A stretch of DNA of 64,000 bases. It comes from Chromobotia macracanthus. Its lineage: Eukaryota; Chordata; Actinopteri; Cypriniformes; Botiidae. Within the stretch, counting starts at the first letter, position 1. Each line of letters starts with the position of its first letter. The translations under genes and the position numbers were made by a program. Of this stretch, positions 34,801 through 48,000 are shown in pieces. The notes under the pieces are model-generated. The model was given only the letters and a program-made list of their open reading frames with translations, was not told the DNA's origin and did no database searches. The stretch spans positions 13,230,001-13,294,000 of the forward strand of contig JAZGTH010000001.1 in assembly GCA_036877525.1 (NCBI GenBank), in the 5' to 3' direction.

Positions 34801-37800
34801 ACAAACACACTGTTTCCTCACACACAGGTCAGTAACAAAGTTGCTGGAGGATCTGGTGTACTTTGTGGTGGACATTCCCAGCAGTGCTCAAGATGTGCTG
34901 GAGATCACTGTCAACAAACCCAACAGAGAGCGACAGAAACTCATGAGAGAGCAGAACATTCTAAAACAGGCATATACGATCTTGCTCTTCTTCAGTTAAT
35001 TCTATCTAGTAGTTCTACTACATCTCACTCACATTAATCAATTTCTTCTTTTTTGTGATTGGCTAGATATTCAAGTTGTTGCAGGCCCCATTCACTGACA
35101 GTGGGGACGGCCCTATGCTGCGATTGGAGGAGCTTGCTGACCAACGCCATGCCCCCTTTCGTCACATTTGTCGCCTCTGCTACAGAGTGCTACGTCATTC
35201 GCAGCAGGACTATCGCAAAAATCAGGTGAGGCTATGTTAGCCCAGTGAGGTAAATGGATGCTAACTAACATAAACTAATGTATCTGATGCAACTTATACA
35301 AAATACAGTCTTAATTCCTTAGAGTTAAATTACACAACAGAACTGCAGATTTGTTTAAATAGAAGGCATCACACAGTTGTCAACTCTGTAAATAAACAGT
35401 GTCTCTCTCCCACTCTCTCTCTTTAGGAGTACATAGCAAAGCAGTTTCGCTTCATGCAGAAGCAGATAGGATATGATGTGCTTGCTGAAGACACCATCAC
35501 TGCCCTGCTGCACAACAACAGGAAGCTGCTGGAAAAACACATCACAGCAGCTGAGATAGACACATTCGTCAGCCTGGTCCGCAAGAACAGAGAGCCGAGG
35601 TCTGTTTGTACGTGTGTGTGCACTGCTCTACAAAACATCTCATGAGCTTTGTGCAATTACATTTCTCATTTATCAGATGATATCTCATTTATTTTCAAAC
35701 AGGAATCTACTGACATTTTTCTGCTCTAATTTTGAGGAAAATCTGTGGTATACTGCGAAATAGATTTACTATAAATCTTATAGATAATGTCAGACATAAC
35801 GTCAAATGAATAGTGTGAGTTCAGGTTCTGCAGAACACTGCTTAGCGTACAGTTCTGCAGGTGTGGATTTTGTGTGAACATGCAAATGATAAATGCTACA
35901 ACACAAAAGTTGTTGTAAGGAGACGAGCATAGGAAGTGCTAAAAAAGTTTGCCTAGAAAAGTACATTTAGTAAAGTCAAGTAAGCTATTTCAGAAGTATG
36001 GGTAAGACAACGCAACAGAGAAACAGTAATGAATTAGATGTAGTTCAGTAAAGCTTTAGCATAGACATAGTACTCATGGAAAACAGCTTTACATGTTTCT
36101 TCTAGATTGATTTATGACTAAATTCTTAACAGTACACAGCATGGAATGATGGAATGATTGAGTGTTCTGTTTCTCTAGATTTTTGGATTATTTGTCGGAT
36201 CTGTGTGTGTCCATGAATAAGTCCATTCCTGTCACACAAGAGCTCATCTGTAATGCTGTACTGGATCAAGCCAATGCAGACATCCTCATCGACACCAAGT
36301 ACAGCCCCTACACTGACTAATACACTGTGTTAATGTCTATTGATTAAGTGTAACATTCAAATGACCAATACAAACACCAGTGTTAACTTAATTGAATCAT
36401 TTTATTCAGTTAAGTGTACACTCTATGTACCCTGTACTAGATTACAATCAAAGAATGTGATAAGTGATAACTTAATTGAACTTGACTGAGAGTTAGTAAA
36501 TGTTATTCACTTAAAGCTAAAACATTCTGTCACTTTTTCGGTTAAAAAGAAATCAAGTTTGAATAAGTACATACAGATCAATGTTCAAAACAGTGTCCTT
36601 ACCTTATCCTGATTCACAACAGGAAGCTTATAGTAATTTATAATTTGAGCTGTCAGGTCAAAAGAGATGGCAGTAGAGAGGCAAATGTTAAGGATTGCAG
36701 CTTTAACAGTAAATGAGTAGATGTCAATTGAAAGCCCCCTAAACGAAAGGAAAGGCAACATGAGTTTGTTTTTGTTTGTGAGGCTCGTGTTGTCGCGGTT
36801 TGAGGTGGCGGGAGCAGTGCTGGGTGAGACTGCTGGGGAAGAGGAAGATGAAGAGGAGGTTTGGTTGTTCTGGAAGGACAGCAGAGGAGAGGTGAAGAGC
36901 AAGAGCATCAGAGAACTCGCACAGGATGCCAAAGAAGGCAATACAGAAGATCAGGAAGTCATTAATTATTACAGGTAGATACACACCCACCTACATACAT
37001 TAATGCACACACAGAAATGTGATACAGAGAAAATGTATTCTGAACAGGAATGGAATAATAATGCCTCTCTGACAGGTATCAACTGAATTTGTTTGCGCGG
37101 ATGTGTCTGGATCGACAGTATTTGGCCATTAACAAGATTTCTGCGCAGCTGGATGTGGATTTAATCCTGCGCTGTATGTCGGATGAGGATTTGCCCTTTG
37201 ACCTCAGGGCTTCCTTCTGTCGCATGATGCTGCACATGCATGTTGACCGTGACCCTCAGGAGCAGGTGACACCTGTCAAATATGCCCGACTGTGGTCTGA
37301 AATCCCTTCACAAATTGCTATTGATGAGTAAGTAAACCCAGCTAACAGGGAATGTTCTCAGAACGTTGGATAATGTTCTCTAAAAATCCTCAGTTATCAA
37401 AACACCTTCTTGCGGTAACATTAGTAGAACATATTTTTAATGTTACAGAATTAAACATTTTTAAATCACATTCTTATAACCAAGCAATAACATTGCTACT
37501 AATAACATTAAAACTGGTCATTTCTGAACATTTCTACAACGCTGGGAAATGACTTGGTAAAGAAAGTCAATTATTATAAAATATGCATTAGCCAATCAGT
37601 TTATTGTACTTCATCAGTTATGATAATGATGGGACATCACGTGATGAGGTGAAGGAGCGCTTCTCTCAGACGATGGAGTTTGTGGAGAATTACCTGCGAG
37701 ATGTTGTGTGCCAGAGTTTCCCATTTTCTGACAAGGAGAAAAACAAGCTTACGTTCGAGGTGTGTCACTTCACTGAAGCATTTTGAAAAAATGTATTTCT

Positions 37801-40800
37801 TAAGCTTAACACTTGCACTCTCATTAAAACATGTTAAGTAATCAGGTTTTAAATTATTTTAAAATTTATTACTGAAAGTTTACAATTAAAAGTAAATTAG
37901 TATAATGAAAAACTTTATTTGGTTATGCAGTTTTTCATGTATATCTATTATGTTTTAAGGATGTGTAGGTATTGTTTACTGGAAAACAAGACAAAAGTTG
38001 TGAATATTAAAATTATCGCAGTGTATTAAAAACACGCTTTTCCACTGTCTGTGCTATAGGTGGTGAACCTGGCAAGAAACCTGATCTATTTTGGTTTCTA
38101 TAACTTCAGTGACCTGCTGAGGTTGACCAAAATCCTGCTGGCCATCCTGGACTGTGTCCATATCAGCACCCCCTTCCCCATCAAGCTGGACAGAGATCCT
38201 GGCAAAGGTTAGAACAGCTTGCCGCTGATGCTCTTATCCTTAGATTATGGGCTCATAAATCAATAAGTTTAAGTTTGAGCATACCACATGTCATGCACGT
38301 GTCACAGACAGAAGCTGTTTTCACACTGGGTTCGATTGGTGGTCTCAATCCAGTTTTAACCCCCTTGTGTCTATAGGTAGTAATGTCATGCGATCCATCC
38401 ATGGAGTGGGAGAGCTGATGACCCAGGTGGTGTTAAGGGGCGGGGGGTTTCTTCCAGCCTCGACTCACAACCCTCCTGATAGAGATGAAGTTAAGACCCA
38501 AACTGAACCTCAGAAACAAGACATACTGGTGATGGACACCAAACTCAAGATCATTGAGATCCTGCAGGTGTTGAACACACATCTTATTCCATAACTTTAA
38601 TGCGATGTTCCATAGAATTCAGTATTTAAGTAGTTTGTGTTCATATTTATTAGTCTCATAAGTATCATAAACTTACATTCTCATTCTTGTCCTGCATGTA
38701 GTTTATTCTGAACGTGCGCTTGGACTACAGGATCTCCTGCCTGCTTTGTATCTTCAAGAGAGAGTTTGATGAGAGCACATCTCAAACAGAGCCATCTATA
38801 AACCAAGACTCACCTGCCAGTGTTCAAGGTATATGTGGGTATATATTCTGTGTATACTGTATGTATCAGCTCATACAATTCTGTGTGACTGACCTCTGTC
38901 TCTGTTAGGTGCGCTGGACTTTGAGCACATTGAAGAGCAGGCAGAAGGGATTTTTGGAGGAAGGTAAGGACATTGTGTGGGGATTCCTAACCAAGGGCCA
39001 AGGCTCACTAGGGGACCTTTAGAAACATCCAAGATGACTGAAATAATTTAAAATTAGATAAAACAAGCAATAAAAAGCTACAACAACTAAAAATCAAGAT
39101 ATTTCTTAGTGTTTGGTTGTTTTTATAACAAATCTACTGTGCATCTTTTGTAGTTTGCCAAGCTCGAGAATATTTTATTATTCTGTATTTATTATATAGA
39201 ATATTTATATATTGTTGAAGATAGTGGAGGGTGTTGAGATCCACTGATGTATACCGATGTGACCATGAATAGCTCCTCTAATGTTTGTGTAAATGTGTAT
39301 GTGTGTGTTTGTGTATGTAGTGAAGAGAACACTCCACTGGATCTTGATGATCATGGTGGCCGGACGTTTCTAAGAGTTCTGCTGCACTTGACCATGCATG
39401 ATTATCCTCCACTGGTGTCACGAGCTTTGCATCTTCTCTTCAGACACTTCAGCCAACGGCAGGAGGTCCTACAGGCCTTTAAGCAGGTGTTTATACCTTC
39501 ATTTCCCCTTATATAAACATAATCATACACACTTTTAAATTAAAGGCAGTTGGCCATTTAGAAAATGGTAAAGATAGAATTTAGATGAGAAGTATGCAAT
39601 ATATTTTTATAGTATACATTTGTTATATAGAGATGTTTACATGGTTTTTCATGCTTTTATATAATTGGCTTGTTATGATGGTCAGACGTTCACCATTACA
39701 GAAACTGCATTGTTGACTACTACATATTATAATAAAGATTAATGTCTAATCATTATATATAAAGTAGACAAAATTAAATATGTAAATAAATGCATGTCAT
39801 TACATAGTGAAAATGTTCAAAATGTTTTAACATTGTGTAAAAAATTCTGTTTGATCTTCTCAGGTTCAGCTGTTGGTGACGAGTCAGGATGTGGAGAACT
39901 ACAAACAGATCAAGTCAGATCTGGACCAGCTGAGATCTATAGTGGAGAAATCTGAGCTTTGGGTGTATAAAAGACAAGGCTCAGACTCAGGACTGGATGC
40001 AGGGGAGGTCACCACTGAAGCTCACCACAAGGTCAGGATGTGCTTCTGAAGAGGAACCATAATAATATCTCACAAAATGAATCTTAAAAGCAACATAATG
40101 AAATAACCAAGTTTCTTCTGCTCTGACAGAGTGACAATAACTCAAGTCGATCAGACAAACCCAAAGTGGAGAGCACTAGCAGCTCAAACTACAGAGTTGT
40201 GAAGGAGGTGGGGTCAGGCTTTGGTGAGCAACTTGGATGTTCTATGGAGTCCAGCATGAGTGCTGAACGTGTGTGTCTTTGTAGATCTTGCTGAGGTTGA
40301 GTAAACTGTGTGTCTTGGAGGGAATCTCAGGCAAGAAGAATAAGAAACAGCAGCAGCGTCTTCTCCGGAACATGGGAGCTCACAGTGTGGTCCTGGAACT
40401 TCTGCAGATCCCCTATGAGAAGGTGTGTGTGATTCTTTGTACAAAGAGCTTTTTAGAACGTTTTTCAGTGTGTGTGTGTATTAAAAGATGTCAAAACCAG
40501 TTTGTGGGAGTATGATTTGGTTAAGGTATAGTATAGAAAATATTATTGTACTCTCTAATATAACTAAGTTAGAAGTACTCACTTCTATGGTCTGTTTGGG
40601 TGTGAAGAGTTATACATTAGGACTCTGACCAGATTTTCCACTGGGACGTTTGGGGCATCGTATAAAAAAATGTATGTATGTATACCTTAGCACTATACAG
40701 AGTGTACTGCTAAGGTGTAGATTAGTCTATAGTCTATAGCCAATATAGTCTATGGTATGTCCCTATTTAGATTAAGCTACGTAAATGTGTGTGAGTGCTA

Positions 40801-42008
40801 AGTGTATTATTAAGTGTAAGTCAATTTAATGGCTGTTAACCTTTTGTTCTCTGTGCTTGTATGTGTTAATTTAAAGGGGGAGGATGTTCAGATGCAGGAG
40901 ATAATGACATTAGCTCATCAGTTCCTGCAGAACTTCTGTGCTGGAAACCAACAGAACCAAGCACTGCTACACAAACACATTAACCTGTTCCTCAACCCCG
41001 GGGTAAGTCACACGCATGTAAACACACAAAATCGCATGTTCACCTCTGCATTCCAGGGGTTAAACACACACACAGCTCACCCCACAGTGTCTGTTCCTCA
41101 TCTGTCTTTGTGTGTGTAGATTTTGGAGGCAGTGACCATGCAGCACATCTTCATGAATAACTTCCAGCTGTGCAGTGAGATCAACGAGCGTGTGGTGCAG
41201 CACTTCGTGCATTGCATCGAGACGCATGGCCGAAGCGTTCACTACCTCAAGTTCCTGCAGACCATCGTCAAGGCAGAGAACAAATTCATCAAGAAATGTC
41301 AAGACATTGTCATGGCTGAGGTCTGTGGGGTAGATGAGGTCATGACCACCACAGGCATTCATATGAGTTTTTCTATGATCGATTCTTCTACATTTTTCTT
41401 CAAAATGTTTACATTTGACCTTAAAGAAATATTTTTCTGAAATTGCCTACCCTACCCTACGTATCTGCTTTTGTGCTGAGTTTGACCACACAGCTGTGTG
41501 TTTGTGTGTATTTGTGTAGCTGGTGACGGCAGGTGAGGATGTGCTGGTGTTTTATAATGATCGGGCATCTTTTCAGTCGTTGGTTCAAATGATGAGGCTC
41601 GAGAGGGAACGTCTTGATGAAAACAGTGCGCTGAGGTACGGAAATGTTTCTGTTCCCTGCTATACTTTACTGTAAAAGTTTTACTGTGCTGATAAGGTCG
41701 AATCAGTGAGCGTTTGTGATCATTTATTCATAAATATTTGCCACTGTGTGTGTTTGATTCTTGCAGGTATCACATCCACTTAGTGGAGCTGCTGGCTGTT
41801 TGCACTGAAGGAAAGAATGTCTACACAGAGATCAAGTGCAACTCCCTTCTTCCCCTGGATGACATTGTGCGTGTGGTCACACATGAGGACTGCATTCCTG
41901 AGGTGTGTGTAAGAGTGTGTGTGTGTGTGTGTATTGATGGAATTGTGGATGTGTTGTCATCATTCCATTACTCTAAAGATCAGAAAAGATGTCACATCAT
42001 ATATTTGT

Positions 42009-42039
<31 letters not shown>

Positions 42040-45000
42040 TTTCAGGTGAAGATGGCGTATGTGAACTTCCTGAATCATTGCTATGTGGATACAGAGGTTG
42101 AGATGAAGGAGATCTACACCAGCAATCACATGTGGAAGCTCTTTGATGATTTCCTGGTGGACATCTGCAGAGTAAGTCACAAGCAAATGCTCACAGCCAT
42201 ACCTGCTATATAACCGTCATAATCACACATTCTTTCAGTGATGTTATTGACTATAACAGCCCTCTTGTTTTCCCGTAGGTTTGCAATAACACGAGTGACC
42301 GTAAGCATGCAGACACGGTCCTGGAACGCTACGTTACGGAAACCATCATGAGCATCGTCACAACCTTCTTCAGCTCACCATTCTCAGACCAGAGCACAAC
42401 CCTGCAGGTAAACAAAGCATCAGCCTGTCGGTACAGCTCAGTACTACTTAACATCACCTGGACTGTCTGTGTGAGATCACTCTGTCTCTCTTTCTGTGTC
42501 TCAGACTCGGCAGCCAGTGTTTGTGCAGTTGCTGCAGGGAGTTTTTCGTGTGTATCACTGCCAATGGCTGCACCCAACTCAGAAAGGAAATGTGGAGGCC
42601 TGCATCAAAGTTTTGAGTGACGTGGGTAAGAGTCTTTCAGATTACAATCTGACCTGCCTGTGTTTCAAGGAAAGGCAATCTTTTCCAGAAACATTTTTTG
42701 TTATGCTGGTTGAAAGTCTCTTTATTTCCTGATAGCAATCACTAAGTAAAGTGGTATAAATGTATTTATTTATCTTCTGTGGAAGGCACAGAACCACCAA
42801 ATGTTCGTCCAATAAATGCATTGATGGTTATTTGCAGTTTTCACATTATAGCGTGAACTTAATTATTGTGTTGGGAAGATTATTTCTTAACAAAAGTGAA
42901 TATCCCATAAATGTATGACCATAAATCTGTATGTGTGTGATTCTTTTTTTGTTATGTTCTGAATAGCTAAAGGCAGAGCCATAGCCATTCCTGTGGATCT
43001 GGACTGCCAGGTGAATAATCTGTTCATGAAGTCCAACAACATAGTACAGAAAACAGCCCTCAGTTGGAGACAATCTGTTCGCAACGCTACACGAAGAGAT
43101 TCAGTCCTGGCCACCTCTAGAGACTACCGCAACATCATTGAAAGACTCCAGGTCAGTGAGGGATATTGTCTTCTGAAACCTTGTGCAGTTTCTCCCTGTG
43201 TAGAGTTTGCCATAGTAGACAGTTGCTTGTTTACATAGTAGCAGCAAAACCTCTCACTTGGTTTCTAAACAGTGACTGTGTCTGTTTGTCCTGCCAAAAA
43301 TACAGCATGTTTCTCCAGCTGTTTTGATCTGAGCAACAAATATGTAATTTGTTTTCAATCATTTTGCCTCAGTGCCTTACTTTGTTAGGGTGTGTGGTAT
43401 GCGTGAACGTGTGTTTGTGTATTTGTGTGTGTATTTGTATTTAGGATATAGTGTCTGCTCTGGAGGAACGGCTGAGGCCTCTGGTTCAGGCTGAGCTGTC
43501 TGTATTGGTGGATGTTCTCCATCGTCCAGAACTGCTGTTCCCAGAGCACACTGAAGCTCACCGCAAGTGTGAGAGTGGAGGATTCATCTGCAAGTATGAT
43601 GAACACCCACATTGTCTTTATTTACATACTTTATTATAATACTACATCACTGCATGCACCATTGGCACACTCTGGTCTCTCTGCACAGGTTGATAAAACA
43701 TACCAAGCAGCTACTGGAGGAGAATGAAGAGAGACTTTGTATCAAAGTCCTACAGACACTGAGAGAGATGATGACCAAAGACAGAGGATACGGGGAGAAG
43801 GTATTTACCACCACTGTATCTCAATAACAACATAATGGTGTAAGAAATGTTATTTTAAATGTTCTAGGAATGTTCAAAATGTCCAGTTATTTGACATTTT
43901 GTCTAATACAGTCTTTTACTAATACAGTTTTTTAGATTGTGTTAATGTTTTTGCTTGGTTATAAGAACATTATTCTTAAGTTGTTAGGAGAACGTTTTAA
44001 AAACATTAAATTTTTAAAAAGTTTGAATAATGTTTTTGATATACATGATACAAAAAACATTCTACTAATGTTGCTACAAGAACTTTTTAATAACGTTGAG
44101 AGAACTTTTAGAGAGCGTTTAGTGAACATTCTGAGAACATTCCTTGTTAACTGGGGCACAGTGAGTTAGATGTGATACCCAGCCAGTCACATGTGATACA
44201 CAGCCAGTCAGATGTGATGAATATTCAGTCAGATGTGATAAATAGCCTGTTTATACATTTGCGGACAACATCACAAATGTTGCTGGAGGTAGATGGTATT
44301 TGTCTTCTGTGTCTGCATGTGTGATCTAAATTATAAATGCAAGTCCTGAAAAGCATGTTTATGGTTGAGCTTTCTGTTAACACTCATGTCACTAATGGTC
44401 ACTGGCTTCAAGTGTTGGTTATGGTCATTAACTCCACTCCTTCACTCCTCTTTTTCAGCTCATGGGATTTGATGATGAGATGGATGTCACGGAGGTTGTC
44501 CTCTTTTTGTCATTCATCCCATTTATCCCTTGCTCATTTCTGTTTTCCATTTCTGTCTTCTTTCTTTCTCCATCCTTGAGTGCCTCAGTATTTATGAGGC
44601 ATGTTATTTTAGGGTTATGCATTATTCATTCCAAAGTCACTTTGTGATTTAGCTACTGGGTTTTGTGTTTTAGTAAGGCTATTCTGTAACTATGGCTATT
44701 ATATTGCCATATGTAATATAATAATTCACACACTGGTGATGTTTGCTTCTTAAAACCCCATGAAATTGAAATATGTCCATTGAGCCTGTCTTGACAAATG
44801 AACTGACAAACATAAACATTCTAGGCAAAGTGTGGCTACGCTGAAGATGCTAAAGTATAACATACTGTACTTTTGATTTATTTTAGAGTTTTATTCACAG
44901 CATAATTCCCATAGTTCTATTCTAGTTTTTGAAGTTTTGCGTTTACAATTATTATAAACTAAAATAAAGAATAAGTAAAGGATCCTAGAACTTTTGACTG

Positions 45001-48000
45001 GTAATGTACTAGGAATAGCAAGACGCAAATCATGCATTTGTTAATTTTAACAAAAGGCTATTCTGTAATTAATTTGCCCACTGGCATTTCTTCTGTTCTT
45101 GTCTTTTCTATTTAAATCCTATGTAAGATAATCTGCTTGCATAGCATAACTGAATAATGCATGCATACTTTTACCGGAGAACTGCTACAGTCCAAATGAA
45201 TGTAGTCATTGTGCTCACTGGGGCTATGAGCATGCTGCTAGAATAGAGTTAGAGTTATTGCTGCATGACGATGCTCTACTAACTCTGTGTTAGTGTTCTG
45301 TTGTCCACTCTGCTCAATCACTCAGGTGGTGGATGTCAGTCTGCCACCCAAACAGCTGGAGGAACAGAGGAGGGTAGGTCACTCTGCTTCCTCTTCACTA
45401 ACATCACCAAAGTCTCCGCACTCAGCGGCCATCTTTGCAATGCCTCCTGGCAGCTATTTCAGTCATACAAGACTATCTACTTGAATGGGGGAAGACAGGT
45501 ATCTCTAAAATTGCTGACTAAGATCACAATAAACACTATATTTCCGACCAACTATTAAACCTAACATCAACTGTACCCTAAATTATGTTTCTTTAACTCA
45601 AATTGCATTGTAAAAACAAGTTTTTTCAAATCGCTTTAGCTACTGTGTATTCGCAAAGGTGGTCCAGTACCTTACAACACTCTGTACAGAGCCCCTCCCC
45701 CAAAGAATGTTACTATTTATCGATTGACGATTGGCTCTTTCTACTAGTAGGCGGGACTTCCTTCACTTGAGCAGCCATATTGCATGTTGCTGTTTCCCTC
45801 ATTCACGTAACGGAACTGCGGTATCTTGTTAATTCTATAATCTTTTACATCACCCAACTTGGCTTTCTGTAATGCTCTGTCCTGGGTTTCTGCACAATCA
45901 TGTTTGAATGTACGCACGTTCACAAAATAATGATTTTTATGCAAATTTTGTGAAGGAGAAACACTTTCCAGTGAGAAGCAACTGAGGATTGACAAAACAT
46001 ATGAATAGTAGTTTTGTAGTTTTACCTTTGTTCTAGAAATTCAATATGGCTAGCGAGCAAACCAAAAGCGCCAATGGCAAAGAAACAAATATTTATTTAA
46101 AACAAGCAAATACTAAAACACACTAACAAATGTCACAGGGGGAGGCTCTGCGGCAGCTGCTTGTCAATCGTTACTATGGCTTCAGAAGTGGTGGGCGGAG
46201 AGAGAGTCTGACTTCCTTCAGTAACTCCGCCCTGACACCTGTAGGGCCAATCAAGAGTCAGACCGGTGGGTCAATTTTCATTGTACCTTGTTTCTCTCAT
46301 ATTTTTATGTGCATAACTTAACATCTATTTATGTGACTTCAGGGGGTTTAAGCAGGGCTGAGATGTCACTGATGGAGGTGCAGTGTCACCTGGACCGTGA
46401 GGGGGCGTCCGACCTGGTCATAGATCTCATTATGAATACCACCAGCGACCGTGTCTTTCACGAGAGCATCCTATTGGCCATTGCGCTGCTGGAGGGTGGG
46501 AACACCACCATACAGGTTAGTCTGTTAGGCCCTAACGCTCAGGTAAAGGCTGACACAGTTGTAAAAAGTGGACTGCATTATAATAGTCAGTTACTTTAAC
46601 GTGGGGTAGGCAATTTTCTTTTCCAGAAACATTTTTTGTGTATGCTGGTTGAAAGTTTTTTTCACATTCTCATAGCAATAACTAAATAGTCTAAATGTGC
46701 TTATGTATTTACACCTTCTATGGAAGGAGCAGGGCCATAAAATGTTCATCCCATTATGCGTTTAGTCCAAATGCAATAATAGGATGTCCTCCTTGCCTAT
46801 CAAACTATGTATTTGCATGCCTCCGCACACCCTGCTTGCGCTGACAATCTTCTGTTCATTTGTTTTGGAGGAGGTGTGGCACTGGAGGGCACTCGGACGA
46901 AAACAGTGGGATCTTATGCTTTCAAAGCTAGCTTGTTATTGCTAGCCTCTCCAAAATTGCCTACCCTATCTTTAATGTGTAAATGTTCATATTTGTTTAG
47001 TGTTCACTGATATATTATGAATGAATGGAAATTTTGTGATTTATAATTCATAAATCCTGTGCTTATCATGATGAAATTTTGTTTGTATTGTATCACTGCA
47101 GCATTCCTTCTACAAACGTTTAACAGAGGACAAAAATTCAGAAAAGTTTTTCAGAGTTTTTTATGATCGAATGAAAGCTGCTCAGCTGGAGATTAAAGCC
47201 ACAGTTACCGTCAACACCAGTGACCTGGGCAACAAGCGTCGTGATGACAATGCTCCAGAAAAAGATACTACACAACGTAAAAGAGGTCCAACTGACAACA
47301 CTGTACCGTTTCTGACAATGATCATATGTAGATCAATGACAAACAAGGATGTCCAAAATAAATTGTTTACTATCTCTAGTATCTTTGTATTCATGTTGGT
47401 TTCATACATTTTAATTATACATATAGTATTTTAGAATTTTATAGAATTTTAAGCAGTTTGAAATTGACTCTGCAAATGTTAAGAGGTGTAACATTCTAAC
47501 TTTGCCATAAAAATTCATTTTTAAGTTTTTTTATAAATTAATAGATCAAGAAACATAAAACGAACATCACATAATTGACCCCTTAATGATGTTATTAACT
47601 GTGTAAGTGATATATAAAGTTTATGAAAAGAGCTGTCAATATGTTAAGACTCAAATGTTTTCTCTCTTCAGGAAAAGATTCGGGTCTGGTGGTGACGGAT
47701 GATGCTCGTGAGCAGCTGCTGGAGGCATCTGCTGTGACTAAGAAGGCTTTTGGTTCATATCGACGAGATGCAGATCCTGAAGAGGCTTATGGCAGTGCTG
47801 ATGGAGACAAGGGGGGCGGAGATAAAGGAGCAGAGCAGGGAGAGATGAGCCCTGTAATTCTCATCATGCAGCCAATCCTGCGCTTCCTACAGCTGCTGTG
47901 TGAGAACCACAATCGAGACCTGCAGGTGTGTGTGTGGTCCAGTCACAGGGTCTTGTTTGTATGTCTTTAACTTAAAGGGACAGTTCCCCAAAAATGAAAA

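Larger units (their letters stand above)
36179..43800 (+). other. itpr1: itpr1 exons 17-38: regulatory armadillo-repeat region
   Basis: Exons 36179-36298, 36783-36974, 37076-37327, 37618-37759, 38060-38207, 38377-38567, 38702-38828, 38909-38963, 39321-39486, 39864-40031, 40130-40207, 40285-40422, 40877-41002, 41120-41320, 41520-41635, 41767-41902, 42046-42171, 42279-42407, 42505-42625, 42967-43151, 43445-43593, 43689-43800. Conserved RIH-type blocks include [40 protein letters not shown] and [20 protein letters not shown]. The exon 29 acceptor (ttaaag) has a poor pyrimidine tract; the exon 33 acceptor follows a (TG)n run. Confidence 0.92.

Noticed and set aside
34531..35037. 168-codon Ile/His/Pro-rich open frame
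   Set aside because: It runs through the (ATCC)n repeat and reads itpr1 exon 14 in the wrong frame.
40613..40800. Short tandem-looking tagtctatagtctatagcc region as a functional element
   Set aside because: Simple low-complexity intron sequence with no supporting feature.
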